This document shows, in pieces, positions 40,126 to 50,168 of a DNA stretch of 64,000 nt; within the stretch, counting starts at the first letter, position 1, and every line of letters starts with the position of its first letter. The DNA lies in contig PHEF01000001.1 in NCBI GenBank assembly GCA_002842875.1, forward strand, positions 46,786 through 110,785. Direction: 5' to 3'. Below the pieces are notes generated by a model that had not been told where the DNA came from, made no database searches, and was given only the letters and a program-made list of their open reading frames with translations. The position numbers and the translations under genes are program-made. Source of the stretch: Alphaproteobacteria bacterium HGW-Alphaproteobacteria-3 (GTDB lineage: Bacteria; Pseudomonadota; Alphaproteobacteria; Parvibaculales; Parvibaculaceae).

Positions 40126-40865
40126 TTTCGGGCCCGGCGCCAACCGGCCGTCCGCGCCTCATCCTCGGTGCAGAACCAGCGCTCGCCCTTGCTCTCCGTA
40201 ATTCTAGTCTTGTCGTAATTCTGCTGGCCCGGCACATGATAAATTCGGGCGCCGTCCCGGCTGATATTGCCCTTGATGTGACACCCTGTCGTTGGACTGA
40301 CGGACGCCAGCGGTTGCGGCAAGAGACGCTGCTGTGCGTCGATCGGGACGGACAATGCACCAAGGATTTCTGTCTGCGAACCACGATGGCGCCAGTCCCA
40401 TGGCGCGATGAATGCACCCGACCACAGACCTTCCTGACCGGCACGCGCGGTCTGTTCCTGGCTGACATAGATATCCGAGTAGCGCCGGAAGGCGAGCGCC
40501 CAGCCGCTGGCCACCATTGCGGCATTGATGTCCATCCGATCGACGAAGCAGATCATGATGCGCCGGCCATAGCGGTCGATCTCGTCTCCGGTGCAGGTAA
40601 CCGGCCGCTTCTGGACAAGTTCGATCAACGCGTCACGTGCAGCGACCCCGCAAGCGTAGGTTTTGCCAGCCTTGTCGATGCACACCTGATCGGTTTCCGG
40701 CGCGTCGATGCCGTTCAGCCGGATCCTCGTGCCCTTCACCGAGATGGTGTCGCCATCGGAAATTCTTGCCGGGCCTGTTATTGTCGCTGCTGCTGCCGGA
40801 GTCGCCGAATGTGCAAGCAGCGTCGTAACGGCAATCAGGGGAAAAAGAAAAGGTCGAAGAATCAT
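40122..40865 (-). CDS. secreted SNase-family nuclease
   Basis: 247 residues. Signal peptide MILRPFLFPLIAVTTLLAHSATPAAAA (cleavage near 26). Staphylococcal nuclease domain with ISDGDTISVKGTRIRLNGIDAPETDQ, the catalytic Arg/Glu region, DRYGRRIMICFVDRMDINAAMVASGWA and a second Arg. A C-terminal Cys-containing domain (GCHIKGNISRDGARIYHVPGQQNYDKT...WFCTEDEA) follows, as in many alphaproteobacterial SNases. The ATG overlaps the start codon of a divergent gene, so little promoter sequence of its own remains upstream. May be cargo or host flank. Confidence 0.87.
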   Translation of the reverse strand: MILRPFLFPLIAVTTLLAHSATPAAAATITGPARISDGDTISVKGTRIRLNGIDAPETDQVCIDKAGKTYACGVAARDALIELVQKRPVTCTGDEIDRYGRRIMICFVDRMDINAAMVASGWALAFRRYSDIYVSQEQTARAGQEGLWSGAFIAPWDWRHRGSQTEILGALSVPIDAQQRLLPQPLASVSPTTGCHIKGNISRDGARIYHVPGQQNYDKTRITESKGERWFCTEDEARTAGWRRARN

Positions 40866-41151
40866 GGGCGTATTGTCTGCCGTTTCGGCATGGATTGAAA
40901 GGCGTCAACAAATAAGGCGTCTTTTCCAGGACGATGCCCGCCATCTGATCGAGCGAGATCCTATTACAGCCTATTATGATGCACAGCGGGCTGCTGCACG
41001 TGCTCGCTTTGCCGGTGATGGGCAGGGTTTCCTTCACTGGGCAAAAGTGGCTGCGGAAGTCGCGCGGATCAGCAACGCGCCAATGAACTATGAGATCGTC
41101 GAAAGCATCGTCGACGAAGAGGAGCGTCGGGCGAAGTTATCGCTGGAGTAA
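40864..41151 (+). CDS. small hypothetical
   Basis: 95 residues: MGVLSAVSAWIERRQQIRRLFQDDARHLIERDPITAYYDAQRAAARARFAGDGQGFLHWAKVAAEVARISN. Helical and not recognised. The frame continues upstream inside the SNase gene. The ATG at 40864 is preferred, which makes the two divergent start codons overlap on opposite strands. It is uncertain whether it belongs to the prophage or the chromosome. Confidence 0.65.
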   Translation: MGVLSAVSAWIERRQQIRRLFQDDARHLIERDPITAYYDAQRAAARARFAGDGQGFLHWAKVAAEVARISNAPMNYEIVESIVDEEERRAKLSLE

Positions 41152-41542
41152 ATGAATGAGGTTTCGATTGATCCGGAGCAGTGTCCAATGGTTCAACGGA
41201 AGCTTGCCCGACCCTCATATCGAAGGGCCCAGGAATGCCCGACGGGCTACGCACGCACGCTTCAGAATGCGCCTACTTCGCGTTCTCTGAATGCTGCGGT
41301 AGCCGAACGGTCAGCCACAGAAAGTTCGGTCGGGTGAAATCCACAATCCACTGAAAATGAGCCGCTTTTCGTGACCGAACCAAAACGGGCGAGGTTCGCT
41401 CGGTTAGAGACGAAGGCCCTTCAGAGACCGAAAATCGCCGATCTGCCAGTCTCTGAGGTTCGGTTAGTCTGGCCAACCCCCTTTGAATGCTAAAGAAATT
41501 CCGCCGTCGTTGGCGCGCCTTTGCGAGTTTGCAAAAGGAAAC
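41152..41542. other. non-coding junction between prophage cargo and tRNA-Ser
   Basis: 391 bp without a credible gene. It contains several copies of the string CGGTT/GGTTCG in both orientations (about 41300-41470) but no clean terminator or att core that I can define. The 3' end of tRNA-Ser faces this gap, the classical side for integration, so the right prophage boundary could lie here. Confidence 0.35.
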
Positions 41543-41632
41543 TGGCGGAGGGAGAGGGATTCGAACCCTCGATACGGTTTCCCGTATACACGCTTTCCAA
41601 GCGTGCGCCTTCAGCCACTCGGCCACCCCTCC
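41543..41632 (-). tRNA. tRNA-Ser (GGA)
   Basis: 90 nt including an encoded CCA (TGG at 41543-41545). On the minus strand it starts GGAGGGGTGGCCGAGTGG, has anticodon loop CTTGGAAAG (anticodon GGA, reading TCC and TCT), a long variable arm typical of class II tRNAs, and the T loop GTTCGAATCC. The acceptor stem GGAGGGG pairs with the complementary 3' strand. It separates the mobile region on the left from conserved chromosome on the right. Confidence 0.96.
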
Positions 41633-41824
41633 TGTTCGCCTGCTCGGCAGGCGAATGCGGCGGCACTATACGCGACAAAAGCCTTGAATCAACCGGAGAA
41701 AAGCGGGCTAGCCCATTGATCCGCCAACCGTCTTTTTACAACTGTGCTTGTTTGGCACACTCGATCCGGCTACCGTTCCGGCGTTCGTTTTATAATCACT
41801 ACGTTGGGCTGGGGGGCTCGTGCC

Positions 41825-42121
41825 ATGGTCGTTTTCAGGCTGCTGGGATTTCTTTTCATCGTCGCTGCCTTGATGGCGCTGGGATCGGACGCGTTGCTCT
41901 CGCTTGAAAACGGCGAAGTCACCATGCGGTCGTTCAGCGCCCTGTGGGGGCTGGTGCATGAAGGGAGCCGCGACGGATTTGTTACCTGGGCAGGCGCCAA
42001 TGCGCCCGAAGGTCTGAAGAATCCGCTCGACGCCGTCATGGGCTTCCCGTCCTGGGGTGTGCTCGGCGTTGTCGGCATCGTGCTTGCGGGCCTCATCGCG
42101 CTGCTCCGCCGCGCAGACTGA
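41825..42121 (+). CDS. small membrane protein
   Basis: 98 residues. Two membrane segments: VFRLLGFLFIVAALMALGSDALLSL at the N-terminus and WGVLGVVGIVLAGLIALLRRA at the C-terminus, with a short loop between them. The start MVVFRLL was preferred because the segment upstream lacks membrane or domain character. Convergent with lepA and ends just before a shared terminator. Conserved-looking but of unknown function. Confidence 0.75.
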   Translation: MVVFRLLGFLFIVAALMALGSDALLSLENGEVTMRSFSALWGLVHEGSRDGFVTWAGANAPEGLKNPLDAVMGFPSWGVLGVVGIVLAGLIALLRRAD

Positions 42122-42139
42122 TTGCCGGGCAACCGGCAG

Positions 42140-42171
42140 AAGAAAGGCCGTCCTTCGGGACGGCCTTTCTT
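42140..42171. terminator. bidirectional rho-independent terminator
   Basis: A 14-bp perfect stem (AAGAAAGGCCGTCC / GGACGGCCTTTCTT) with the stable TTCG tetraloop (42154-42157), flanked by A-rich and T-rich ends. It lies between the converging small membrane protein gene and lepA, and can end both transcripts. Confidence 0.92.
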
Positions 42172-42201
42172 GTTTTCCGGCATCGGCGAGACAGGCGCCC
42201 G

Positions 42202-44004
42202 TCAGTTCGCATCCATCTTCAAAGCTGAAATGAAGGCGTCCTGGGGAATCTCGACGCGGCCAAACTGCCGCATCTTCTTCTTGCCTTCCTTCTGCTTGTC
42301 CAGAAGCTTGCGCTTGCGGCTGACGTCGCCGCCATAGCATTTCGCCGTCACGTCCTTGCGCATGGCCGAGATCGTTTCGCGAGCCACGATGCGGCCGCCG
42401 ATCGCCGCCTGGATCGGAATCTTGAAGAGGTGCTTCGGGATCAGTTCCTTCAGCTTCTCGCACATGACGCGGCCGCGCTGTTCGGCGCGCGAGCGGTGCA
42501 CGACGGTCGAGAGCGCATCGACAAGTTCGTCATTGACGAGAATGGTCATCTTGACGAGATCGCCCGTCTCGTAACCCTCGATGTGATAGTCGAAGCTCGC
42601 ATAGCCCCGGCTCACCGATTTCAGCCTGTCGTAGAAATCGAGCACGACTTCGTTGAGCGGCAGACGATAGACCAGCATGGCGCGCGACCCCGCATAGGTG
42701 AGGTCGATCTGCGTGCCGCGCCGGTCCTCGCAGAGCTTCAGGACGGCGCCGAGATATTCGTCTGGGACAAGGATCGTCGCGCGGATCCAGGGTTCCTCGA
42801 TATGGTCGATCTTCATCACATCCGGCATGTCGGCCGGATTGTGCATCTCGACGATCGATCCGTCGGTCATGTGCAACTGATAGATGACCGAGGGTGCTGT
42901 CGTGATGAGGTCGATGTTGAACTCGCGCTCCAGCCGTTCGCGCACGATTTCGAGATGGAGCAGCCCGAGAAAACCGCAACGGAAGCCAAAGCCGAGCGCC
43001 GCCGAGGTTTCCATCTCGAATTCGAAACTGGCATCGTTGAGACGAAGCCTGCCCATCGCGTCGCGCAAATCCTCGAACTCGGCGGCGTCCACGGGGAACA
43101 AGCCGCAAAAGACGACAGGCTGCGCCGGCTTGAAGCCCGGCAGGGCCTGCGTGCAGGGCCGCCTTTCCTCTGTCACCGTGTCGCCCACGCGGGTGTCGGC
43201 GACTTCCTTGATCGAGGCCGTGAAATAGCCGATCTCGCCGGGCGTGAGGCTCGCGACCGCTTCCTTCTTCGGCTTGAAGATGCCGACCTGGTCGATCGTG
43301 TAGGTGCCGCCCGTCCTCATCATCTTGACGCGCTGGCCCTTCTTCAGCTCACCGTCGATGATGCGCACCAGCACGACGACGCCGAGATAGGCATCGTACC
43401 AGCTATCGACGAGCATCGCCTTCAGGGGCGCCGACGCATCGCCCTTCGGCGCCGGCAGCCGGTTGACGATCGCCTCCAGCACCTCGGGGATACCGATCCC
43501 GCTCTTCGCGGAAATCTCGACCGCTTCCGACGCGTCGAGACCGATCACATCCTCGATCTGCTGGCGCGTCTTCGCGGGCTCCGCCGCCGGCAGGTCGATC
43601 TTGTTGAGGACCGGCACGATTTCATGGTTCACGTCGAGCGCGTGATAGACGTTCGCCAGCGTTTGCGCTTCCACGCCCTGGCTCGCATCGACGACGAGGA
43701 GCGAGCCCTCGCAGGCGGCGAGCGAGCGGTTCACCTCATAGGCGAAGTCGACATGGCCGGGCGTGTCGATGAGGTTCAGTTCATAGGTCTCGCCGTTCCG
43801 GGCCTTGTATTCGAGGCGCACGGTCTGGGCCTTGATGGTGATGCCGCGCTCGCGCTCGATATCCATCGAATCGAGCACCTGCTCCTTCATCTCGCGCGCC
43901 TCAAGCCCGCCGCAGATCTGAATCAGCCGGTCGGCAAGGGTGGACTTGCCGTGGTCGATATGGGCAATGATCGAGAAATTGCGGATATGGGAAAGGTCGG
44001 TCAT
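42202..44004 (-). CDS. lepA: elongation factor 4 (LepA), back-translocating GTPase
   Basis: 600 residues, standard length. Starts [27 protein letters not shown] (G1). [15 protein letters not shown] (G2 region), [12 protein letters not shown] (G3), [10 protein letters not shown] (G4) and the LepA-specific C-terminal domain ([25 protein letters not shown]) are all present. It binds ribosomes and helps in translocation stress and assembly. The start 12 codons downstream of the first ATG in frame matches the family. It ends before a strong terminator. Confidence 0.98.
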   Translation of the reverse strand: MTDLSHIRNFSIIAHIDHGKSTLADRLIQICGGLEAREMKEQVLDSMDIERERGITIKAQTVRLEYKARNGETYELNLIDTPGHVDFAYEVNRSLAACEGSLLVVDASQGVEAQTLANVYHALDVNHEIVPVLNKIDLPAAEPAKTRQQIEDVIGLDASEAVEISAKSGIGIPEVLEAIVNRLPAPKGDASAPLKAMLVDSWYDAYLGVVVLVRIIDGELKKGQRVKMMRTGGTYTIDQVGIFKPKKEAVASLTPGEIGYFTASIKEVADTRVGDTVTEERRPCTQALPGFKPAQPVVFCGLFPVDAAEFEDLRDAMGRLRLNDASFEFEMETSAALGFGFRCGFLGLLHLEIVRERLEREFNIDLITTAPSVIYQLHMTDGSIVEMHNPADMPDVMKIDHIEEPWIRATILVPDEYLGAVLKLCEDRRGTQIDLTYAGSRAMLVYRLPLNEVVLDFYDRLKSVSRGYASFDYHIEGYETGDLVKMTILVNDELVDALSTVVHRSRAEQRGRVMCEKLKELIPKHLFKIPIQAAIGGRIVARETISAMRKDVTAKCYGGDVSRKRKLLDKQKEGKKKMRQFGRVEIPQDAFISALKMDAN

Positions 44005-44070
44005 GGCGCCTTCTGGTGTTAACAGGCGCCCATATAGCATTGGCCGGGGATGAAGCCAATTGGGACAGCG

Positions 44071-44667
44071 TCAGTCGCCGCCGCCCTCCGCCGGGACAGC
44101 GCGGCGTCCGGCAAGATCGCCGATCAGCTTTTCGGCAACTTCCGGCGAAAGGTCGATGGCGCATCTCCGCCCGAGCGGCTCGCTTGCCTCGGCGGTCCAG
44201 TAGAGGCGGGGCCGGGGCCCCGTGCCGACCAGCCTCATACCGATCTTCAGGACAGGCACGGGCGCGGCCGCGGGCGCGGTGCCCTGGAGCGGAGCGGCGA
44301 TCCGGACGCCGACATCGACATCGGTCTTCACACCATGCTCCGTTGCCAGAATGCCCACATCGATCCCGGCCTTCGGACGGCGGACCTTCGGCACGCTGCA
44401 TTCCCTCGTGAAGGTCAAAAGGAGGCCGGCTTCCCCCTCCTCCAGAACGACGGGGAAGCCTTTGCCGCGCAGGAATCCCCGGATACTCTCCGCCAGTTCG
44501 ACATCGCCCGGCGTCCGGTCCGGACCGGCGACCGCCACCGGCACATCGGCGGGGACAGGCACATAACTCGCGACGTGAAATCCGTCCGTCGCCATCGCCG
44601 GAACGGTCGCGAATGCCAGCCAGAGAAGCAGGCCAGCCAGGGCGCGCGGCAGCGTCATCCCTGCCAC
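44071..44667 (-). CDS. secreted hypothetical protein
   Basis: 198 residues. Signal peptide MAGMTLPRALAGLLLWLAFATVPAMA with cleavage near residue 26. The mature part has LLLTFTRECSVPKVRRPKAGIDVGI and LVGTGPRPRLYWTAEASEP. Not recognised. A second ATG three codons in (44658) is also possible. It overlaps the 3' end of the enoyl-CoA hydratase gene, so it is probably cotranscribed with it. Confidence 0.75.
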   Translation of the reverse strand: MAGMTLPRALAGLLLWLAFATVPAMATDGFHVASYVPVPADVPVAVAGPDRTPGDVELAESIRGFLRGKGFPVVLEEGEAGLLLTFTRECSVPKVRRPKAGIDVGILATEHGVKTDVDVGVRIAAPLQGTAPAAAPVPVLKIGMRLVGTGPRPRLYWTAEASEPLGRRCAIDLSPEVAEKLIGDLAGRRAVPAEGGGD

Positions 44668-45479
44668 TCCGCCTTGCGCTTCTCCATCCAGGCCTTCACG
44701 CCCTCCTTGTAGTCGGGGTGCCCGATCATTTCCTCCAGCAGCCGCTCGGCGGCCACCACGGCACCCGCCGCATCGCGATGAAGGTCGGTATAAATCTGCT
44801 TCTTGGTTTCCCTGAGCGAACCCGGCGAGACGCCGTCCGCCATCTTCTGCGCATAGTCCATGACATGCGGCATGAGTTCCGCTTCCGGCAGCAGTTTGTT
44901 CAGAAAGCCCATCTGCATCGCTTCGTCCGAGGTGAAGACGCGGCTCGACAGCAATATGTCGTTCGCATGGGTGAGGCCGACAATGCGCGGCAGCACCCAG
45001 GAAAGTCCGAACTCAGCCGGAAAGTTGAAGCGGCCGTGCGCGGCGGTGAATTTCGCGCCGGGCACGCAGAAGCGCAGATCGGCAAAGGCCGCGAGCACCA
45101 GACCGACGCCCGCCGCCGCACCGTTGATGGCCGCAATGACGGGCTTTGTCAGCCCGAAATGATAGGCGAAGGTCGCGTCGAACTCGTCGGCGACGCCATA
45201 GCCCGGCTTGGCAATATCATCCGACGTCCCGCTGTCGTAGCGGCCCTTTTCCGAATGGCCTTCGAGGGCCGCCATGTCGGCGCCCGCGCAGAAAGCGCCA
45301 CCCTCCGGGTCGCCCGTCACCACGATGACGCGAACGGCGGGGTCCTTGTCCGCTTCGGCGAGCACAAACCGGTATTCCGTGTGCATCCGCCCCGTCCAGG
45401 CGTTGCGGCGCTTCGGGCGCGAGAGCGTCACCGTTGCGATGCCATCCGCCCGCTCGTAGCGGATCGTCTTCAGTTCCAT
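44655..45479 (-). CDS. enoyl-CoA hydratase/isomerase family protein
   Basis: 274 residues from MELKTIRYERADGIATVTLSRPKRRNAWTG. Crotonase-fold landmarks: GAFCAGADMAALEG (oxyanion hole), KPVIAAINGAAAGVGLVLAAFADLRFCVPGAKF, and GLSWVLPRIVGLTHANDILLSSRVFTSDEA with the catalytic-side residues. Likely acts on acyl-CoA in fatty acid or aromatic degradation, but the exact substrate cannot be read from sequence. The start was chosen at the conserved beginning of the first strand. Confidence 0.92.
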   Translation of the reverse strand: MELKTIRYERADGIATVTLSRPKRRNAWTGRMHTEYRFVLAEADKDPAVRVIVVTGDPEGGAFCAGADMAALEGHSEKGRYDSGTSDDIAKPGYGVADEFDATFAYHFGLTKPVIAAINGAAAGVGLVLAAFADLRFCVPGAKFTAAHGRFNFPAEFGLSWVLPRIVGLTHANDILLSSRVFTSDEAMQMGFLNKLLPEAELMPHVMDYAQKMADGVSPGSLRETKKQIYTDLHRDAAGAVVAAERLLEEMIGHPDYKEGVKAWMEKRKAEWQG

Positions 45480-45545
45480 GGGTTTGCTCCGCGGCCTCGC
45501 TATGCGGTCATCTTGCCCCAGGGAAAGCGGCAAGAGCAAACACGG

Positions 45546-46358
45546 TCAGTTTTCATGCTCGCCGTGCGGTCTGATCCGGCGGCCGGCCTGTTTTGCGCGC
45601 TCGCTTTGCAGCCGTTCCATGAAGGCACCGGCGATGATGCCGGACGGCAGCGCGATGATGCCAACGCCCATGATCGCGATAATACCCGCGAGCATCTTGC
45701 CAATCACCGAGTGCGGAAATACGTCGCCATAACCGACTGTCGTCAGCGTGACAACGCTCCACCAGAGCGAGCGGATGACGCTGCCGAAATGCTCCGGGTC
45801 GCTGCTTCCCTCGACATAGTAGATGAGGACCGCCGCGAGATAGACCAGACCAAGTGCTGCCAGAAGACTCACGACAAGCTGCGGTGCCACTTCCACCAGA
45901 ACTTCGGTGACGAGCCTGCCGCCCGGCAAAAAATGGGCGAGCTTCAGGAGACGCAGCAGGCGAATTGCCTTCAGCCCCTCCATGGCAACCGGAAGCTCGG
46001 CGCCCGTTGCGACGATGAGCATGAGAAGGAGTTCGGGTCCGAAGGCAAGGAAGTCGATGAAGAGCCAGAGCCGGCCCGCATAGGCGCTGCGTTTCCAGAC
46101 ACCTTTCAGCCCACGCGCTTCACCCGCCGAAAAAATGCGGAGGCAGAATTCAACGGTGAAAACGACAAGTACCGCGAGATTCGTCCATTCCAGCAAGAGC
46201 GGGAAACGCGCGGCTATGGTCGGTTCCGTACCGACCGTAAAGAGCACGGCACTCAGAACGATGAGCATCAGGATCAGCCAGTTGACCGGCGACAGTCCTC
46301 GCCCGGTCCAGGAATCGATCACTAACTGCCTGTCCAGCCACAATCTCAGACGGTGCAT
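45546..46358 (-). CDS. voltage-gated-like potassium channel
   Basis: 270 residues. Six hydrophobic segments, with LKAIRLLRLLKLAHFLP as an S4-like Arg helix, and the selectivity filter SVVTLTTVGYGDVFPHS. The last helix (GKMLAGIIAIMGVGIIALPSGIIAGAFMERL) is the pore-lining S6. A short basic cytoplasmic tail follows. It is a KvAP-type tetrameric K+ channel in the inner membrane. Transcribed with the same polarity as pheT, 30 nt downstream of it. Confidence 0.92.
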   Translation of the reverse strand: MHRLRLWLDRQLVIDSWTGRGLSPVNWLILMLIVLSAVLFTVGTEPTIAARFPLLLEWTNLAVLVVFTVEFCLRIFSAGEARGLKGVWKRSAYAGRLWLFIDFLAFGPELLLMLIVATGAELPVAMEGLKAIRLLRLLKLAHFLPGGRLVTEVLVEVAPQLVVSLLAALGLVYLAAVLIYYVEGSSDPEHFGSVIRSLWWSVVTLTTVGYGDVFPHSVIGKMLAGIIAIMGVGIIALPSGIIAGAFMERLQSERAKQAGRRIRPHGEHEN

Positions 46359-46388
46359 CGCCGCTCCTCCGGCAGGAAAGCCTGCAGG

Positions 46389-48845
46389 TTAACCCCTGAG
46401 CGTTCCGCCCGTTGCCTTTTCGACTGCCGCGACGATGCGCTTCGACACCGCCTCGATTTCCTCGTCCGTCAGCGTCTTTTCGACCGGCTGCAGGGTCACC
46501 TCGATCGCGAGCGACTTCCTGGCCTTTTGTCCCCCTGCATCATGAATCAACGTGTCGGGTTGTTCGTAAATATCAAACAAGTTCACATCGGCTATGAGTT
46601 TCCTGTCGGCACCGCGCGCGGCCCGAATGAGCTGATCGGCGCTCACACCCTCCGCGACGATGAAGGCGAAGTCGCGGCGAAGCGGCTGAAGGTCGGAAAG
46701 CTCAAGCGGTGGCTTCGCCCGCGTCGCCTTGCGCTTCGGCTCGGGAATCGCGTCCGGGAAAATCTCGAACGCCACGAGGGGACCGGCAACATCCATCTCG
46801 TCGAGCAGGCGCGGATGAAGTTCGCCGAAATAACCGATGACATTTTTCGGTCCGAGACGGAAAACGCCGGAGCGGCCGGGGTGATACCAGGAGGGTGCAT
46901 CCGCCGAAATCTGGAAGCTCGAAACGGATGTGCCGAGGGTGGCCAGAAGCGCGGCTGCATCCTCCTTCGCGTCCATCGCCTCGACGGGTCCGCTCTTGCC
47001 CTGCCAGTGACGGCCCGCGCCTTGCGGCCGCGCGGTGCCGCGGCGGATGCCACTTGCGGCGAGCACCTGACCCGAGGGTTCGTCACCCTCGAATTGCTGA
47101 CCGACTTCGAACATCGCGATATCCGAAACCCCGCGCGCCATGTTGCGTCCTGCCGCGGCAATGAGACCCGCAAGCAGGCTTGGCCGCATATGGCTCATTT
47201 CGGCGGAGATGGGATTCGCGAGTTTCAGCGCGGGCGTGGCGTTGCCGCCGCCGAAAAGTTCGGCTTCGCGCTCCGATATGAACGACCAGTTGACGGCCTC
47301 GACGAGCCCACGCGCGGCGAGTGCGCGGCGCGCCTGGCGCTCGCGGCGCTGGCGCGGCGAAAGCACGGGCTTCGCGACCGCATGAAGGCGCGGCAGCGCA
47401 ACCGACTTCACTTCCGAGAGACCGTGCACGCGCACGACCTCTTCGACGAGATCGGCCGCACCGTCGATGTCGGGCCGCCATGACGGCACGGAAACGGAGA
47501 GCAGGCCTCCCGCATCCGTCACGCCAAAGCCGAGCGCCGACAGAATATTGGCGGCTTCTGCTTTCGTCAGAGAGAGTCCCGTGAGCTTCTCGATCCGCGC
47601 GGGGTCGAAGTCGATCGTCTTTGCCATGTCCGGCACCTTGCCCGCGACGACGACGCTCGACGCTTCTCCCCCGCAGAATTCGAGGATCATCTTCGTCGCG
47701 AGTTCGAGACCCGGCAGGACGAATTCAGGATCGACGCCACGCTCGAAGCGGTAGCGCGCGTCCGACACGATGCCTGTGTCGCGGCCCGTCCGCGCCGTGC
47801 GATAGGGATCGAAGTAAGCGCTCTCGACGAAAACATCGGCGGTCTCGCCGGTCGAGCCGCTTTCCTCGCCGCCCATCACACCGCCGAAGCCCAGCACCTT
47901 CTCATCGTCGGCGATGACGCAATAATGCGGCTCGACGTCATAGGTCTTGCCGTCGAGCGCGAGGAGCTTCTCGCCCTTGCGGCCGAGACGCGCGCGAATG
48001 TTCCCCGTGAGCTTCGAAGCATCGTAGACGTGGAGCGGGCGCGCGCGATCGAGCGAGATGAAATTCGTGATGTCGACCAGCGCGTTGATCGGACGCAGAC
48101 CCACTGCCTTCAGCCAGTTCTGCAACCATTCGGGCGAGGGCCCGTTCTTCACGCCGCGAATGAGGCGGCCCGCGAAAATCGGGCAGGCGCTCTTCGCCTC
48201 ATCCGGGAAATCGAGTTCGATGCCGACCGGGCTTTCGAATGTGCCCTTGACCGGCGAAAGGTCGCCTTCGCGCAGGCGCCCAAGACCCGCGGCCGCGAGA
48301 TCGCGCGCGACGCCATGGACGCCAAGACAATCCGGCCTGTTCGGCGTGATCGCGATTTCGATCACGGGGTCGTTGCGGCCCAGCACATCGGCGGCGGGTG
48401 TCCCCACCTTGAAGTCGCCCTTGAGGTCGATGATGCCTTCGTGCTCGTCCGACAGTTCGAGTTCGCGCTCGGAACACATCATGCCGTTCGATTCGACGCC
48501 GCGAATCTTCGTCGGCTTCAACACCATGCCGTTCACGGGAATGGTCGCGCCGGGCGGCGCGAAGATGCCGGTCATGCCGGCACGCGCATTCGGCGCGCCG
48601 CAGACGACCTGCAACTGTTTCAGTTCGCCCTCGACCAGCGCCTCGACCTTCAGCACCTGCAGCTTGTCGGCATCGGGATGGGGACCCGCTTCCAGTACCT
48701 TCGCGACGGAGAAGACGGAAAGCTTCCTGGCCGGGTCGTCCACGCCCTCGACCTCGAGGCCGAGCATGGTCAGCTTCTCGACGATCTCGACGAGCGATGC
48801 GTTTGTTTCGAGCGGCTGCTTCAGCCATGAAAGAGTGAACTTCAC
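46389..48845 (-). CDS. pheT: phenylalanine-tRNA ligase beta subunit
   Basis: 818 residues, normal length. Domains in order: N-terminal domain with the EMAP-type tRNA-binding OB fold (about 40-150; [26 protein letters not shown]), B3/B4 editing domain, B5, catalytic-like core ([21 protein letters not shown]) and the C-terminal FDX-ACB anticodon-binding domain ([12 protein letters not shown]). It forms the alpha2-beta2 enzyme with PheS. Its ATG overlaps the pheS stop by 4 nt, so they are coupled. Confidence 0.97.
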   Translation of the reverse strand: MKFTLSWLKQPLETNASLVEIVEKLTMLGLEVEGVDDPARKLSVFSVAKVLEAGPHPDADKLQVLKVEALVEGELKQLQVVCGAPNARAGMTGIFAPPGATIPVNGMVLKPTKIRGVESNGMMCSERELELSDEHEGIIDLKGDFKVGTPAADVLGRNDPVIEIAITPNRPDCLGVHGVARDLAAAGLGRLREGDLSPVKGTFESPVGIELDFPDEAKSACPIFAGRLIRGVKNGPSPEWLQNWLKAVGLRPINALVDITNFISLDRARPLHVYDASKLTGNIRARLGRKGEKLLALDGKTYDVEPHYCVIADDEKVLGFGGVMGGEESGSTGETADVFVESAYFDPYRTARTGRDTGIVSDARYRFERGVDPEFVLPGLELATKMILEFCGGEASSVVVAGKVPDMAKTIDFDPARIEKLTGLSLTKAEAANILSALGFGVTDAGGLLSVSVPSWRPDIDGAADLVEEVVRVHGLSEVKSVALPRLHAVAKPVLSPRQRRERQARRALAARGLVEAVNWSFISEREAELFGGGNATPALKLANPISAEMSHMRPSLLAGLIAAAGRNMARGVSDIAMFEVGQQFEGDEPSGQVLAASGIRRGTARPQGAGRHWQGKSGPVEAMDAKEDAAALLATLGTSVSSFQISADAPSWYHPGRSGVFRLGPKNVIGYFGELHPRLLDEMDVAGPLVAFEIFPDAIPEPKRKATRAKPPLELSDLQPLRRDFAFIVAEGVSADQLIRAARGADRKLIADVNLFDIYEQPDTLIHDAGGQKARKSLAIEVTLQPVEKTLTDEEIEAVSKRIVAAVEKATGGTLRG

Positions 48846-49957
48846 GACGAGAGCCCTCCTGCAAGCGTCGGCACATCGAGCGCGGCGAAACCGTAATGCT
48901 TCAGCCAGCGCAGATCGCTCTCGAAGAAAGCGCGCAGATCGGGGATGCCGTATTTCAACATGGCAAGGCGGTCGATCCCCATGCCGAAAGCGAAGCCCTG
49001 ATATTTTTCCGGGTCGATCCCGGACGAACGCAATACGTTCGGATGGACCATGCCGCAGCCGAGAATCTCCAGCCAGTCGTCGCCCTCGCCAATGCGGATT
49101 TCATTGCCGAGGCGCGCGCAGCGCACATCGACTTCCATCGAGGGTTCCGTGAACGGGAAGAAGCTCGGGCGCATGCGAAGCTCGACGCCCTCCACTTCGA
49201 AGAAGGCGCGGAGGAATTCCTCCAGCGTCCATTTGAGGTGGCCGAGATGCGTCGTCTCGTCGACGACGAGGCCCTCGATCTGATGGAATTGCGGCGTATG
49301 CGTCTGGTCGCTGTCGCAGCGATAGGTGCGGCCGGGACAGATGAAGCGGAACGGCGGTTCGCCCGCTTCCATGGTGCGCACCTGCACGGGGCTCGTATGC
49401 GTGCGCAGGAGCTTGCGCGCGCCGCTCGCATCCGGCTCGAAATAGAACGTGTCGTGCATTTCTCGCGCGGGATGGCCTTCGGGGAAATTCAGCGCGCCGA
49501 AATTGTAATGGTCGGTCTCGATGTCCGGGCCCTGTTCCACGGCAAAACCCATATCGGCGAAGATCGCGACGACTTCGTCCCAGACCTGGGAAAGCGGATG
49601 GATGCGGCCCGTCTCGAGCGCGCTGGCGCGGACGGGCGCCGTCACGTCGATGCGTTCGTTGGCGAGCCGCTGCTTTATTCTGATTCCCTCGATGCTCTGC
49701 TTTCTCTCAGCAATCCGCCACGTGGCATCTTGCTTGAGGGCATTTATCAGCGAACCGAACTTTGAGCGATCCTCGGCATTCATCTTTCCGAGCTGCTTCG
49801 CGAGCTCGTTTATGTAGCCTGTCTTTCCGAGGGCCAGAACTCGCAGCGATTCAAGCGCAACGGAATCGGTTCCAACAGAATCCAGTTGACCTTCAAACTT
49901 AGCTCTTGCTTGCTGGATCTGCAGGCTAATGTTTTCGAGATCGGGACTGTCGGTCAT
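48842..49957 (-). CDS. pheS: phenylalanine-tRNA ligase alpha subunit
   Basis: 371 residues from [14 protein letters not shown]-terminal coiled-coil tRNA-binding domain (1-90), then class II core: motif 1 [19 protein letters not shown], motif 2 [28 protein letters not shown], motif 3 [20 protein letters not shown]. The first about 280 nt (49680-49960) are much poorer in GC and use different codons from the rest of the gene and its neighbours, a patchwork sign. A hairpin-rich leader lies between rplT and this gene. Confidence 0.97.
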   Translation of the reverse strand: MTDSPDLENISLQIQQARAKFEGQLDSVGTDSVALESLRVLALGKTGYINELAKQLGKMNAEDRSKFGSLINALKQDATWRIAERKQSIEGIRIKQRLANERIDVTAPVRASALETGRIHPLSQVWDEVVAIFADMGFAVEQGPDIETDHYNFGALNFPEGHPAREMHDTFYFEPDASGARKLLRTHTSPVQVRTMEAGEPPFRFICPGRTYRCDSDQTHTPQFHQIEGLVVDETTHLGHLKWTLEEFLRAFFEVEGVELRMRPSFFPFTEPSMEVDVRCARLGNEIRIGEGDDWLEILGCGMVHPNVLRSSGIDPEKYQGFAFGMGIDRLAMLKYGIPDLRAFFESDLRWLKHYGFAALDVPTLAGGLSS

Positions 49958-50006
49958 TTCTTCACCGGCCTTTGATCGTTTCGCGACAACAGGTTCTCTC
50001 ATATCG

Positions 50007-50101
50007 CCCGATGCCTGCCTTCCGGCAGGCTCTCGGGTGACATGAGCGAACGGCGTGCGAACGATGCTATCGACCGGCGATCCGCCTCACCCCCGAGAGC
50101 G
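50007..50101 (-). promoter_or_regulatory. possible pheST leader with alternative hairpins
   Basis: A strong stem GCCTGCC/GGCAGGC (50013-50030), extended by CCCGA/TCGGG, lies about 50 nt before pheS. Its 3' flank GCTCTCGGGTGA (50029-50040) can instead pair with a near-complement TCACCC..GAGAGC at about 50088-50101. Alternative pairing is the layout of an attenuator. I see no Phe-rich leader peptide, so classical pheST attenuation is not supported. Confidence 0.35.
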
Positions 50102-50168
50102 GCACGCATGCTTCCATGCGGAGCCCGGACGGGTGACCGGCTCTGGCTGCGATGGAAGCGCCTTCAGC

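Noticed and set aside
46353..49765. Long plus-strand frames opposite pheT and pheS
   Set aside because: Antisense shadows produced by high-GC codon bias. They are rich in Arg/Ala/His and have no recognisable domains.
50041..50168. Phe-rich leader peptide for pheST attenuation
   Set aside because: Short frames starting at ATG codons in the gap contain at most one Phe codon.
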